From contig NC_084827.1 in assembly GCF_033115175.1 (NCBI RefSeq), positions 178,127,401 to 178,191,400 on the forward strand: DNA of 64,000 bases, given 5' to 3'. The stretch comes from Lepus europaeus (Eukaryota; Chordata; Mammalia; Lagomorpha; Leporidae). Both the position numbers and the translations under genes were made by a program. Position 1 is the stretch's first letter; each line of letters opens with the position of its first letter. Shown one piece after another: positions 1 through 11,439 of the stretch. Under the pieces are notes generated by a model. It made no database searches, was not told the origin of the DNA, and saw only the letters and a program-made list of their open reading frames with translations.

Positions 1-545
1 CTATGTAGTAGTGGGAGTGTGAAGTAAGAGGAATTGTGAATTCTGTTTTCCATTTTCCTGGAATATCTTTCTCCTTTCCTTACCTTTCAGTGTGTGCATG
101 TCTTCACTGGTTAAATGGGTTGCTTGTAGGCAGCATATGCTTGAGTCTTAATTTTTCCATCTAGTTAGCCAGTCCATGTGTTTTAATTGGACATTTCGTC
201 TATTTACATTAGGTTATTATGGATTTGTAAGACATGTCACTTTACTAATTTTCTCCAGTTGTTTTGAAGATGTGTTGTTTCCTGTTTGTGTTTGTGGTTG
301 TTTGGTTCTCTGTATTGATAAAGTTGGATCCTCTGACCTGTGATGTAGTTATTCTTGTGGGCTTTATGTTTTTGCATGTTGTATGATAGTGGTGAGCTCA
401 CTTTTGCTTTTAGGTGTAGGATTCCCATAAGAGACTCATAAGGCAGGTCTAGTGGTGATGATTGCCCTCATTTTTACTATCTTGGAAAGTTTCTCTTTTC
501 TTCCTTTATGAAACATAATTTTGTTGATTATAGTATTTTTGGTTG
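1..545 (-). mobile_element. L1 ORF2 remnant, antisense
   Basis: Read in reverse, this matches L1 ORF2: the plus strand shows stretches such as 'tttcctt acctttcagtgtgtgcatgtcttc' and 'cttgtaggcagcatatgcttgagtctt', which are typical of L1 ORF2 read on the opposite strand. It is truncated by the window start and has no long ORF. Confidence 0.7.
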
Positions 546-1607
546 ACAATTCTTTTTTTGGGGGGAAGGAACAAGTATCACATTTAACTCTCATAATACA
601 GCTCATTGAAGATAGCGGTCTTGCATGAGGAGTTAGTGCATAGTGACTCCTATTGTTAATTTAGCAATTAACACTCTTATGTATGATTTCGGTGACCACC
701 TGAGGCTCTTGACATGAGCTGCCTAGGCTATGGAAGCATTTTGAATCCATAAACTTTATCAATATTTAGATCAGGCCATTAGGAAATTGGAAGTTCTTGC
801 CTCCCTTTAGAGAAAAGAACATCTTTCTTTGATGGCCACTTCTTTCTGTTGGGATCTCACTCACAGAGATCAATCATGTAGAATATTATTTTGCCACAAT
901 GCCTTGGCTTTCCATGCCTGAAATGCTCTCACGGGCTTTTCAGCAGGACCAGGAAGCCTTAAGGGCTGATTCTGAGATCAGAGTGTTACTTAAAGCAATT
1001 GTCATTCTGCGTCTGCTCTGTGGACTGCTTCCCATGTTAGAACATTCTCTCCTTTTTAATTCTATCTACTATAATTACTCCATACTTAATTCTATGTATA
1101 TGGTCATTTTAACTCTTAATCTTGTCTATATGTTCACTTTAACACTTAATATCACTTTAACAGTTAAGATGACATTTTTATCACCCTACTCAATAGGATT
1201 TGGGGTCCCATGACAAGTTTTTGAACTGTACCCTTAGAAGTTAGTCCTTAGGAATATATGCAGAAATATATAGCTTTAAGTTACAAACTTCTTCCTCCCT
1301 CTCATATTCCCACTCTTATTTCTCACTGGATGACGTTGTGCAGGTATCCTAACCACTCTGACTTTGATGCTGTCATCATGAGCTCCTGATAAATGTTATG
1401 TATTATCATTATGTATTATTATTATGTATTATCATTACCATTTCTATAGCTTAACAGGAGACCAGAAGAACAGTGTGTATCACCTGGAAATCTGTTAGTT
1501 CCACTGAATTTTCTGAATAAAAGATCATTTACCCTTAAGTCTCTACCATGTAGAGACTATGTGATAGGAAAACCATTATCATTTTTGTCTAGTTAAATTC
1601 TTTTTTT
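546..1607. other. Unassigned intronic DNA
   Basis: AT-rich sequence with no recognised gene. The part from about 1250 belongs to the segmental duplication. A short ORF at 899-1213 has no recognisable domain and AT-rich composition. Confidence 0.4.
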
Positions 1608-1905
1608 TTTTGAAAAAATTTATTTATTTATTTGAAAGGCAGAGTTAGGGCCAGTGCCACGGCTCACTAGGCTAATCCTCCACCTGCGGCACTGGTACTC
1701 CGGGTTCTAGTCCCGGTTGGGGCGCTGGTTCTGTCCCGGTTGTTCCTCTTCCAGTCCAGCTCTCTGCTGTGGCCCAGGAAGGCAGTGCTTGGTCCCTTGA
1801 ACCCACTTGGGAGACCAGGAGGAAGCACCTGGCTCCTGGCTTTGGATCGGCGCAGCACGCCGGCCGTAGCAGCCATTTGGGGGGTGAACCAACAGAAGGA
1901 GGACC

Positions 1906-1952
<47 letters not shown>

Positions 1953-2014
1953 AATTCTGCCTGTCAAAAAAAAGGGAAAAAAAAGAAAAGCACAATTATA
2001 GAGAAAAGGAGGGG

Positions 2015-2051
<37 letters not shown>

Positions 2052-2277
2052 ATCCATCCACTAGTTTACTCCCCAAATATATGCAATGGTTGACGCTAGG
2101 CCACACTGCATTCAGGAGCCAGAAGCTCTATCCGGGTCTACCAAGCACTTGGACCATCTTCTGCTGCCTTCCCAAGTGCATTGGGAGGAAGCTGGATCAG
2201 AAGTGGTGCAGCTGGGACAACTGTAGCCGGTGTTGCAAGTGGCAGCTTAACCCATTATGCTACAATGCCAGCCCATG
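1608..2277 (-). mobile_element. Older C-repeat SINE interrupted by a younger one
   Basis: An antisense SINE starts at 'aaaaaatttatttatttatttgaaaggcagagtta' (1608-1646). It resumes after the inner insertion with a GA-repeat and 'tttactcccc...atgctacaatgccagccc' (about 1990-2277). It is split by the sense SINE at 1649-1989. Confidence 0.88.
1649..1989 (+). mobile_element. C-repeat SINE, sense, nested
   Basis: A full-length younger SINE from 'ggccagtgccacggctcactaggct' through a (CT)n tract (1908-1949) to 'ctgcctgtcaaaaaaaaggg'. It sits inside the older antisense SINE. Confidence 0.93.
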
Positions 2278-2282
2278 TCTAC

Positions 2283-3282
2283 TTAAATTATTTAAAAATA
2301 TTTTATTTATTAGATTGTCATTTAATAATTATACATACTTATGGAGTAGCCTCTGATGTTTTGATTCATGTATACATGGTATCATATTCAAATCATGATG
2401 CTCATATCTATTTCAAACTTTTATCATCTTCTGTGGCTATAAGATTCCAAATCCTTTATTTTTTTAATATCTAATGCACAATCATTACCTGGCAACAGAA
2501 CCCAGGAATTATTTCTCCTGTCACTTCCTTCCCACAGACCAACCTTTTCTTGTCTTTTCCTCCCCACTTCACGCTCAGCCTTTGGTAACCACTGTCTACT
2601 CCCCATCTCAATGCAATCAGCTTTTTCACATTTAACATATGAGGGCTATCATGGGATTTTGTCTTTCTGTGGATGGCTTATTTCACTTAACACAATGTCC
2701 TCCAGTTCCATCCACGTTGTTACAAATTAGGGACTTCTCCCATTTTTTTTGTAGCTGAGTATGAGATATGTTCAAAAAGTCCATGGGGAAAAGCTATGCA
2801 TGAATTTCACTTTTTTTTTGGGTGGAGGACAGATTAACCAATTTTTTCATTATGCTCTCTATAAACTGTTTGAAGTATTCCTGTAGTGTTCCATTATTTG
2901 CACCACGTTTTCTTTATCCATCCATACATTAAAACATAGTTGGCTGATTTCATTTCTTGGTTATCGAGTAGAGCCACAAAAATCACGGGAGTGCTGATGC
3001 CTCTTCCTCGGACTGATTTCCTCCCAGAAGCAGGATTGCTAGATTATATGGTAGTTCTATTTTTAATTTTTGAGAATCCTCCATACAGTTTTCCACAATG
3101 GCTATAATAATTTGCATTCTGATGAACGGTGTGTAAGTGTACCTTGTTCTCCACATCTTCACCAGCGTATGTCGTGTTTTGGATAATGATCTTTCTAACT
3201 TGAGTGGTGTGATATCTCATGGTGATTTGGACTTGCATTTTCCCAATGTTTAGTGATGTCAAGACTTTTTTCTTTCTTTTTT
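2283..3282 (-). mobile_element. L1 3' end and ORF2 remnant, antisense
   Basis: The plus strand reads from an AT-rich L1 3' region through 'gtgctgatgcctcttcc', 'gcaggattgctagattatatggtagttct' and 'ggtgatttggacttgcattttccc', the usual order for an antisense L1. It is paired with the L1 at 11440-13300 in the other duplicate. Confidence 0.85.
2767..2886. mobile_element. Short palindromic MITE-like element
   Basis: This begins 'tatgttcaaaaagtccatgg' and ends 'ctgtttgaagtattcctgta', giving imperfect inverted ends of the same kind as at 26448-26645 and 53036-53238. The family is not assigned; a mariner-type nonautonomous element is plausible. Confidence 0.5.
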
Positions 3283-3598
3283 AAAAAGATTTCATTTATT
3301 TATTTGAGAGGTAAAGTTACAGACAATGAGAGGGAGAGACAGAGAGAAAGGTCTTCTGTCCACTGGTTCACTCCCCAGTTGGCCACAACGGCTGGAGCTG
3401 TGCAGATCTGAAGCCAGGAGCCAGGAGCTTCCCATGTGAGTGCAGGGGCCCAAGGAGCTGAGCCATCCTCCACTGCTTTCCCAAGCCACAGCAGAGAGCT
3501 GGATTGGAAGAGGAGCAGTCAGGACTAGAACTGGCACCCATATGGGGTGCTGGCACCACAGGCGGAGGATTAACCTACTGCGCCACAGCACCAGGCCC
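3283..3598 (-). mobile_element. C-repeat SINE, antisense
   Basis: Runs from 'taaaaagatttcatttatttatttgagagg' through 'gtccactggttcactcccca' and 'aagccaggagccaggagctt' to 'tgcgccacagcaccaggccc'. It is inserted in the L1 remnant. Confidence 0.92.
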
Positions 3599-3645
3599 AA
3601 TACTTTTTTCACATCACTGTTTACTTTTAGTGTATCATCTCCTTT

Positions 3646-3930
3646 TTTATAATATCTTTAATAAATTTATTTACTTTTTAGGGGGATAGACAGAGAGAGA
3701 GAGAGGAATATCTTCCATCCAGTATTTTACTCTGCAAAATGCCTGCAATAGTCAGAGCTGGTCCTAGATTGGAACTCAATCTAGGTCACTGATGTTGGTG
3801 ACACCTCTACCTCCCATTGTACACATTAGCAGGAAATTGGATTAGAAGCCAAGGAGTCAGGACTCAAAATAGATACTCTGATATGGAATGTGAACATTTT
3901 AAGTGGTGTTTTAAGTGATGTGCCAGATGC
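3646..3930 (-). mobile_element. Old diverged C-repeat SINE, antisense
   Basis: The sequence 'tttaataaatttatttacttttta', a GA-rich stretch, 'gtattttactctgcaaaatgcc' and 'agcaggaaattggattagaagc' follow the SINE order at lower identity. Confidence 0.75.
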
Positions 3931-4370
3931 GTCTATGTCTTCTTTTGAAAAATATCCACTCAATCTCTTGCATTTCTTTTAATAAGGTTATTAGTTTCCT
4001 TATCATCCCGTTGCTGTAGTTCCTTATATCTTCTGGGTGTTATCCTCTTGGCAGATGATAGTCCCATTCTGTGGCTTGTCTCCTCACTGTTTTGATTGTT
4101 ATCCTTGATGCTGTTGGCTTTGGCATAATCCCATTTGTCTACTTTTGCTTTTGTGTTCTGTGCTTTTGTGGTTTCAATGAAAAAATTCTTTGCCTAGTCC
4201 ATTATGAAAAATTTCACCTATGTTCTCTTTTAATAGTTTGGGGTCTTACTTTTAAGTCTCTTAACAAATTTTGAGTTGATTTTTGTATATGTTGAGAAGT
4301 AGGGGGTCTATTTTCATCCTCCTGCATGTCAGTGTCCAATTTTACCAGCACCAGTATTTAAAGAGATTGT
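3931..4370 (-). mobile_element. L1 ORF2 remnant, antisense
   Basis: The plus strand has 'tgtcttcttttgaaaaatatccactcaatc', 'cccatttgtctacttttgctttt' and 'ttttgtatatgttgagaagtagggg', classic L1 ORF2 complement. Many stop codons are present. Confidence 0.85.
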
Positions 4371-4860
4371 CCTTGAGAGATCCAAGATGGCAGAATAGGG
4401 AGGGAGTGTTCTGCACTAGTATGGGGGTAGATAATTTTTTAAAAAAGAGGAAAGAGTACAGTCTTCAGGAAGAGTTAGGGAGAAAATAGCAGAAGAAACT
4501 CCACACAGATTAGAGGAACACTGTGGTCCTACGTGGAGGGTGTGGGTGTGCACAACACAGGACCCCAGCAGCCAAGAGCCTCAGCACCAGCGCTGGAGAG
4601 TGAGGTGAGACCAGACTGCAGCAGCCCAAGCCACTGGGGATAGAGCTGTGGGCAGAGCCTGGCACGTGTCTGGCTTAGAGCCCTGTGGGGGACAGCGTAC
4701 CTGCCAACCTAGAAGAAGACTCCACTTAGAGACTCTTGGAACTCATAGAAGAGTTTGATAAAGTGGCAGCATATAAAATCAACACACAAAAATCAACAGC
4801 CTTTGGATATACAGACCATGCCATGGCTAAGAAAGAACTTCTAAGATCATCACATTTACA
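4371..4860 (+). mobile_element. L1-derived fragments in sense orientation (5' inversion-like)
   Basis: The sequence 'agatccaagatggcagaatagggagggag' resembles an L1 5' untranslated region. It is followed at about 4740-4860 by sense ORF2-like DNA ('gataaagtggcagcatataaaatcaacacacaaaaatcaaca'). Its orientation is opposite to the surrounding antisense L1, so this is either an inverted segment or a separate insertion. Confidence 0.6.
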
Positions 4861-4906
4861 ATCTAAAGATTGTTTTGGGTAGTATGGGCATTTTAAGAGT
4901 ATTTAT

Positions 4907-5237
4907 GGCCGGCGCCGCGGCTCACTAGGCTAATCCTCCACCTTGCAGCGCCGGCACACCGGGTTCTAGTCCCAGTCAAGGAGCTGGATCCTGTCCCGGT
5001 TGCTCCTCTTCCAGTCCAGCTCTCTGCTGTGGCCCAGGAGTGCAGTGGAGGAGGGCCCAAGTGCTTGGGCCCTGCACCCCATGGGAGACCAGCAGAAGCA
5101 CCTGGCTCCTGGCTTCAGATCAGCGAGATATGCCGGCCGCAGCAGCCATTGGAGGGTGAACCAACGGCAAAAAGGAAGACCTTCCTCTCTGTCTCTCTCT
5201 CTTTCACTGTCCACTCTGCCTGTCAAAAATAAAAAAA
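4907..5237 (+). mobile_element. C-repeat SINE, young, with target-site duplication
   Basis: Full-length SINE from 'ggccggcgccgcggctcactaggc' to 'ctgcctgtcaaaaataaaaaaaaa'. It is flanked by a direct repeat AAGAGTATTTAT (4895-4906, repeated just after the tail), typical of L1-driven retroposition. Confidence 0.95.
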
Positions 5238-6084
5238 AAGAGTATTTATTCTTCCAAACAATGAATACATAATGTATTTCTATAAACATGGGGTATCTTT
5301 TTGATTTTTGATTCCTCTTCAGTTTCTTCCCTCAATATTTTGTAATTTTTACTGTAATGATTTTTATCTATTTGGTTGTTTATTCTTGTTTTTTTTTAGT
5401 AGCTATTATAAATGACACTTCTTTCTTGGCCTGTTTTTCAAATAATGCCCTATTGCTGTGATAGGTGTAGGTTGCTTTTGTATCCTGCAATATGACTAAA
5501 CTCATCTATTAAATCTGATAGTTTTTGGTGGTTTCTTTGGGATTTTCTATATATAAGAACATATCACATGCAAATAGTTACAATTTGACTTTATCCTTTC
5601 CAACTTAATGTCTCATATTTCTTTTTCTTGATTAATTTCTCTAGCTAGGACTTCTCATTATGAAAGTTGGCATCTTTGTCTCAATCCAAAACTTTGAGAG
5701 AAAAAATTTATCTTTTCCCCATTCTCTGTGCTGTTAGCTTTGGACTTATTATATTATGATCTTTCTTTTCCTTGGTGTTTTTTCTTTGGCTAATTTTTAA
5801 GAATTTTCATCACAAAGAGGTGTTTGAGATTTTATTGAAAACTTTTTCTGCATCAGTGGAGGTGATTATTTGGTTTTGAATTTCATTCTGTTTTGCTGCT
5901 GTATCATGTTTATTGATTTGTGTATGTTGAGCCATCCTTCTATCCCTGGGATGAATATCACTTGATTATGGTGAATAATCTTTTTTATGTGAAGTTGGAT
6001 TAACATTGTTTGTATGTCTTTTGTTCAAAATTTTTGCTTCTCTGTGCTTTCTTCAAGTGCATTGAGTTTCCTTAAAATATCTGT
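5238..6084 (-). mobile_element. L1 ORF2 remnant, antisense (continued)
   Basis: Continues the L1 split by the SINE: 'ttgcttttgtatcctgcaatatgactaaact', 'tatccctgggatgaatatcacttgat' and 'gtttgtatgtcttttgttc'. No intact ORF. Confidence 0.85.
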
Positions 6085-6385
6085 TTTGGGACTGGTACTG
6101 TGGCTCAGGGTGCTAACCATTGCTTGTGATCCTGGTATTCCATATTTAAGTGCTAACTTCACTTCCAATCCAGCTCCCTGTTAATGCTCTTGGGAAGGCC
6201 ACAGAAGATGGTCCCTACCGCCCATGGTGGGAGACCCAAATGGCGTTCCTGGCTTCTGGCCCCCAGCTGTTTCAGCCATTGGGGAGTGAACTAGAGGAAG
6301 AAAGATCTCTTGCTCTCTTTTATCCCTCCCTCTCTCTGACATACTGTTTTCCAGATAAGTAAATAAATAAAAATTTCAAAAAACC
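6085..6385 (+). mobile_element. Old C-repeat SINE, sense
   Basis: The head 'gggactggtactgtggctcagggtgc', middle 'aatccagctccctgttaatgctcttgggaagg' and tail 'taaataaataaaaatttcaaaaaa' give a complete but diverged SINE. Confidence 0.88.
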
Positions 6386-7559
6386 AGCTGTTTGAATTCT
6401 GAGACCACACATAGCCATCACTTTATGATTGGTTTCTAAAGCTATGTGTTGAGACCATATTTCTTGAAAGTTACCGGTGCTTATTAAGAAATGACAGTGT
6501 CTGTCTACTGCTGTGGAAAGCTTTGCTAATTTTGTGGTCTTTGCAGTCTGGCTTCATTTTTGCCTGACCTTCCAGAAATCCTAAGCAGGCTGTTCATGAT
6601 GTCCTGTGCACTAGATGACACCCAAGTCCATCTTTGCTGCAAGTTGGCCATCTCTGTGTTTTCATGGTTTTGGCACTAGAGTGTGCCCCAAGCCCAGAAT
6701 TGTTGCAAATCTATGGCTTTGTGGGTTTGTATGCCCTTTAGGATGGACACTTGGTGAGTAGGTTACTAAAGAGGGTAATACTTCTCCACTGGCTCTATGA
6801 GATAATAACTAGGTGTGGGGAGGTTCCCAGCTCATCCACAGTCATTGGCCTGGGGTCAGGTACTGTGGATTCTGCCTGACATTGGGCCTCATCATGGTAG
6901 ATCTCACCCTTAGCTCCACAGCAACAACTAATGTCTGCCTCCTTCTTCCTCCAACTGGACAATGACCCTCTTCTCTCTGTTGTTTTGTTTGGTGTTGGGA
7001 GGATACGGTAGGAAGTCCTGTGGCTACTGAAGCTGCTGCCATGCTGGGTTGCAAAGCCCACCACCCATCAAATCCACGCAGCCCAGAGGCATTTCCAAGG
7101 CCCAGACAGCTATGGCCTGCCTGCTTGTATGATCCATTCATGGCCGGAGACTACTGCATACAGCTGGGTGATATAGGGCTGGAGAACAAGTCCTTCCACG
7201 TGCAGCCAAGGGCCTGTGTCTGCTGCTTGGGCATGTCCAGAGGCTATGTGTTCTCCATCAAAGGAAAGAGTTGATAAAGACTTACCAGTGGTGTCAAATC
7301 CAGCAGAGAAACAAAATTGGGGGCCAGAGCCTTGATGACTCTTCAGAGCTCAACTGCTAAATGGTAGTTAAAGGACAGATAGCCCGTGATAAAATGAGGA
7401 TCCAACGTCTTGTTTTGCGACTTAAAAGAAAAAGAAGAACATGAACTAGTGTGCTCCCCAAAGAGAGCTGCAGGGTCAGATGAGTTCCTCCAGGATACAG
7501 TCGTCACATCGGTCTCTCCTGGGTGAAGGCAGAGGGTAGGGCAGTTATGAAGGACAGGG
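6386..7559. other. Unique intronic DNA in duplicated block A
   Basis: No gene is seen. Much of this stretch is recognisably similar to 14430-17210 in the other duplicate. ORFs at 6795-7274 lack any known domain. Confidence 0.5.
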
Positions 7560-7707
7560 TAGATTCATTCCATGATGATTAACTTAACACGAGCACTGTG
7601 CCTTCCAATGACATACTGTTTTGCAACGTGGCCTGGTGATAACCAAATAACAGGAGGTGCAAACTGGTGTTAAAACCAAGGTAATGTGGGCTTCTGCAGA
7701 GATGGCC
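7560..7707 (+). promoter_or_regulatory. Decayed UGT1A first-exon promoter, HNF1-like half-site
   Basis: The block upstream of the pseudogene matches the block upstream of the intact exon at 17405. Both contain GATGATTAAC or ATGATTAACT (7575-7584 here), which resembles an HNF1 half-site, followed by a shared 'ccttccaatgacat' stretch. HNF1 control of UGT1A first exons is established in other mammals; the site assignment here is by eye. Confidence 0.45.
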
Positions 7708-8552
7708 ATGGGGCTCCAGGCTCCCCTGCTGGGGCTGGCTGGGGCTGCTGCTCCTTCTCTGTGTCTTACCCTGGGCTCAGAGTGGCAAGGTACTGGTCCT
7801 GTTCATGGAGGGCAGCTACTGGCTCAGCGTGCAGAAGGCCATGCAGGAGCTCCATGCCCGAGGCCACCAAGCTGTGGTCATCACTCCAGAGGTGAATATG
7901 CACGTCAAAGGAGAGGGCTTTTTCACCCTGCAAACCTACACCACTTCTTATACCCAGGATTAATTTAATTACCTCATCCTAGGCCAGAGTGGGAGGCTCT
8001 TTGAAACAAAACATTTTCAGAAGACATTTTTCAAAATTCCTATAGTTTTGAAAAATGTATATGTGTTCTGTCAGAGCTTTTGCATAATAAACCCCTAATC
8101 AGGCACCTGAATGGCAGCTCCCTTGATGTGGTTTTAATGGTCCCCATTCACCCCTGTGGTGCACTGCTGGCTAAGTACCTGTCGGTTCCTACTGTGCTTT
8201 TTCTGTGTTCTTTTGCATATGACCTAGACAATGAGGGCGCACAGTGCCCAAACCCTTCCTCATATATTCCCAGGCTGCTAACAATGAATTCAGACCACAT
8301 GAGCTTCCTGCAAAGGGTCAAGAACGTGCTCTACCCTCTGACCCTGAAGTACATTTGCCACATTTCTTATGATCCATATGCGAGCCTCGCGTCTGAGCCT
8401 TTTCAGAGAGAGGTGTCGTTGGTGGATATTCTCATTATGCGTCCGTGTGGCTGTTTCGAGGAGACTTTGTGCTGGACTACCCCAGGCCCATCATGCTCAA
8501 CATGGTGTTCACTGGGGGCATCAACTGTGCCAACAGGAAGCCTCTCTCTCAG
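7708..8552 (+). pseudogene. UGT1A first-exon pseudogene (UGT1A3/4/5 type)
   Basis: This is a decayed copy of a UGT1A variable first exon, closely similar to the intact exon at 17405-18262. The aligned start codon is at 7708. An extra G in the signal-peptide region shifts the frame. In the restored alignment frame the text remains recognisably UGT ([15 protein letters not shown], then HARGHQAVV) until a TAA stop just after YTQD, where the intact exon reads QEEF. The catalytic His of the GSHWLS motif is Tyr here. About 17 nt are missing near 8065-8085, and one base is lost near 8435 in the segment corresponding to [11 protein letters not shown]. The 3' end keeps the NRKPLSQ-like end and a GTCTGT donor at 8553. 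The region upstream also resembles the intact copy's promoter, so this arose by segmental duplication and not by retroposition. It cannot encode a working enzyme, though a spliced noncoding transcript is possible. Confidence 0.93.
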
Positions 8553-8909
8553 GTCTGTATTGCTGCCTTCATATCAATGTGCAGAACATTTTAAAAGAAA
8601 ACTTGGTTATGAGTGTTTACTTATCTCCCCCTGTTTCCAAATGTCTCTACCTCTCATTGTCCTGATAGTCTTCAGCAATGGATCATAGTATTGTTGCTAA
8701 GGGTTTCAGTGGTCCTTGACAGGAATGGGAAGCTGGGAAGATGGTGGGTAATAGGATTGACAAGCGATGGTGTTACTCCACCAAGACTGTCCATTTGCCA
8801 AGGCACCATCTTCTGGTAGCGCGATATCCTTTACCTGTGCTGGAGAAGAGAAACTGAGTTGTGAACTGATCCTTAAGAGTATCTTGCTTGTAGATTTTCA
8901 GAACAAAGC

Positions 8910-9120
8910 TGTATTAGCTTTTTGTTATTATAATGAAACACCTGACACAGGCAACTTACAAAAGAGAGTGGTTTTTCAGCTTATAGTCTGGGTAGATTCA
9001 AGTCCAAGGTGAGCCCATGGTTTTTTAGCTTATAGTCTGGGTAGATTCAGGTCCAAGATCAGGTGAGTCCATGGGTTTGATCTCTGATGAAGTGAGCAGA
9101 AGGCAATGGTGTGAACACTT
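8910..9120 (-). mobile_element. MaLR-like LTR remnant, antisense, with local tandem duplication
   Basis: The stretch 'gtattagctttttgttattataatgaaacacctgacac' resembles the reverse complement of a THE1/MST/MLT1 LTR end. A stretch of about 45 bp containing 'agcttatagtctgggtagat' is present twice (about 8977 and 9024). The partner copy is at 18550. The family assignment is from memory of the consensus. Confidence 0.5.
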
Positions 9121-10146
9121 ATTAGAATGAGTTGTCATGTCTCACGCCAGAAACAGAATGATTGATAGACAGAGAGCGAGAGCAAGAGAGACAGACATAG
9201 AGATGGAGAGAGATAAAGAAGGAGGGAGACCAAACTCAGGTATAATGGCAATCCTTGTGCGACACCTGTCAAGGAGCCCCATGAGAGCTACCTTCTGAGG
9301 GCATGTTATCAATGATCTAAGGACATCCTTCTAGCCCTCACTTCCTAGTTATTCTACTACCTCTCAATAGCTCCACTCCAGAGACCAAGCCTTTAATACA
9401 TGAGCCTTGGGGGGACCATAGCAAAGGATAAAGGAATTAGCAAATTGCAGTTGTGGACATAGCAGTTTTTATTGGCCCTGTCTTGGAAGGGTTTAGATGC
9501 GATCAAAGGTGACCTAAGCTCTCAGAGGAAGTGAAAGTTCCAAGAGGTCAGTAGGCTAAGAGGAAGCCGGATGATGAAGGTGTGATCTCAGTGATTAGAG
9601 AATGGCATCGTTGAGTCCTACTCTCCAGTGCTGGAGCTGTGCTGACGGGGGACTCTCTGTCCAGGAGTTGGTGTCCAGTGGCGAGGTGAGGACATTTCCT
9701 GAGTTGGGAGACATTATCCTGGCTGCATGTCAAGTGGGTTCTACTTGGGACACTGACATGATCAAGGAATGGTGGAAGGGGCTAGGAAGGAGACAAAACT
9801 GTGAGCCTAGGAATCCGTTAAAGGTGTGGTCAGTGTTGAGGAGACATGAGTGTAAAGACGGAAGGGTTTCTAGGGAGAGACCACACCACCAAACCCCCAG
9901 CACTTCACGCTGTGCCTCCCAAGTGCAATCTTGTCCTATAGCAAGAGTTCCAGAAGAGTCTTACCTTGATCCTGAATATTTGAGTTTAATTGAAATAGGA
10001 CCCTTGAAAGCTGGAGCATATTTCTTAAAATATTGGGAAAACTGCCTTTTTAGGGGAAGGAGAGTCTTCCCATTTATGGCATATTCACTTCATTTATATC
10101 AACTTCCATGAATTCAGCTATTGTATTGGTTTTGTATTCTTCTGTA
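9121..10146. other. Unassigned intronic DNA
   Basis: No gene recognised. A 169-codon ORF at 9602-10111 has no known domain or splice context and is likely random. Confidence 0.4.
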
Positions 10147-10457
10147 CTTTTTTTAGATTTATTTTTATTTGAAAGAGTTACAGAGAAAGAGAAAGGTCTT
10201 CCATTCACTGGTTCACTCCCCCAAATGATCACAACAACCAGAGCTGAGCTGATCCGAAGGCAGGAACCAGGAGCTTCTTCCTGGTCTCCCACATGGGTGC
10301 AGGGGTCCAAGGACCTGGGCCATCTTCTACTGTTTTCTTAGGCCATAGCAGAGAGCTGGTTTGGAAGAGGAGCAGCTGGGACTCGAACCAGCGCCCATTT
10401 GGGTTACCAACACTGCAGGCCGGGCCTTTAACTCACTGTACCACAGCACTAGCCCCT
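10147..10457 (-). mobile_element. C-repeat SINE, antisense
   Basis: 'ttttttagatttatttttatttgaaagagtt' through 'ttcactcccccaaatgatcac' to 'ctgtaccacagcactagcccc'. Confidence 0.92.
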
Positions 10458-10469
10458 CTTCTGTACCTT

Positions 10470-10829
10470 TTAAAAAAGATTTATCTATTCATTTATTTAT
10501 TAATTTATTATTAATTTGAAAGGCAGAGTTACAGATATAGAGAGAGAGATGGAGAGACAGAAACAGAGAGATCTTCCCATCTGCTGGTTCACTCCCCAAG
10601 TGGCCACAATGGCTGGAGTTGGGCTGATCCCAAGACAGGAGCCAGGAGCTTCTGGGTCTTCTAAATGGGTACAGGGGCCCAAGCACTTGGACCATCCTCT
10701 GCTGCCTTCCCAGATGCATTAGCAGGGAGCTGGATTGGAAGTAGAACAGCCAGGACTTGCACCAGTGCCCATATAGGATGTTGGCACCAGAGATGGCCAC
10801 ATTACCCACTTTGCCACAGCACCAGCCCT
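10470..10829 (-). mobile_element. C-repeat SINE, antisense
   Basis: A second antisense SINE directly after the previous one, from 'aaaaaagatttatctattc' to 'ctttgccacagcaccagccc', with an expanded TTTA/TTAT-rich tail. Confidence 0.92.
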
Positions 10830-11164
10830 CTTGTATACTTCTTAATAATACAACTATCATTACAAAGGACTCTAAGTTTCATTTTGGTTTTCTCAGAGCA
10901 ATGTAGTCATTCAGTTATGGATGTGTATGTCTTTATTATGTTTCTAAAATTTTGAAAAGGAAGAAAGGATTTACAAGGTAACTTTTTTAAAAGTTTCACT
11001 ATATGGTTATATTCTGTAGAGATGGCGAGATGGCTGTGTTGTCTCAAACCCTCACTCCCATTTTTTCTAGCTAGATGACCATGGGCAAGTGACTAACCAT
11101 TCTGGATTTGATGATGTCATAATGAGTATCCACTAAGTATGAGATTTTATCATTATTATTATTT

Positions 11165-11290
11165 TTTATTTTTTTGACAGGCAGAGTGGACAGTGAGAGA
11201 GAGACAGAGAGAAAGGTCTTCCTTTGCCGTTGGTTCACCCTCCAATGGCTGCCGTGGCCGGCGCACCATGCTGATCTGAAGGCAGGAGCT
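11165..11290 (-). mobile_element. Truncated C-repeat SINE, antisense
   Basis: Only the 3' third of the SINE is present: 'tttttttgacaggcagagtggacag' to 'gctgatctgaaggcaggagctt'. The short flanking repeat 'tatcattattatta' is seen on both sides. Confidence 0.88.
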
Positions 11291-11439
11291 TATCATTATT
11301 ATTAATACTGCCTAAAAGTTGCCAGTAGGACAAGGTGTGTGCATGACCCAAGGACCTATGTTAGTTCCACTTTATCTGCTGCATGAAAGATCGTTTACGC
11401 TGACATCTTGACCATGTATAAGTGATAGGCATGCATAAG

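Larger units (their letters stand above)
1250..9400 (+). repeat. Tandem segmental duplication, copy A
   Basis: Blocks in this span match blocks in 11010-19210 in the same order and direction. Examples are 'gttagttccact...aaagatc' (near 1495 and 11360), an antisense L1 3' end (2283 and 11440), 'cacacatagccatcactttatgat' (6400 and 14450), the first-exon promoter (7560 and 17210), the UGT1A first exon itself and the LTR-like tail (8910 and 18550). SINE insertions specific to one copy alter the spacing. This copy contains the broken first exon. Confidence 0.82.

Noticed and set aside
1649-1730. A tRNA gene suggested by box-like 'ggttctagtcccggt'
   Set aside because: This is the tRNA-derived head of the C-repeat SINE and recurs in many copies. 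It does not form a functional tRNA.
8080-8688. A 202-codon ORF as an independent gene
   Set aside because: It is an internal open stretch of the broken UGT1A first exon and runs past the splice donor after a frameshift.
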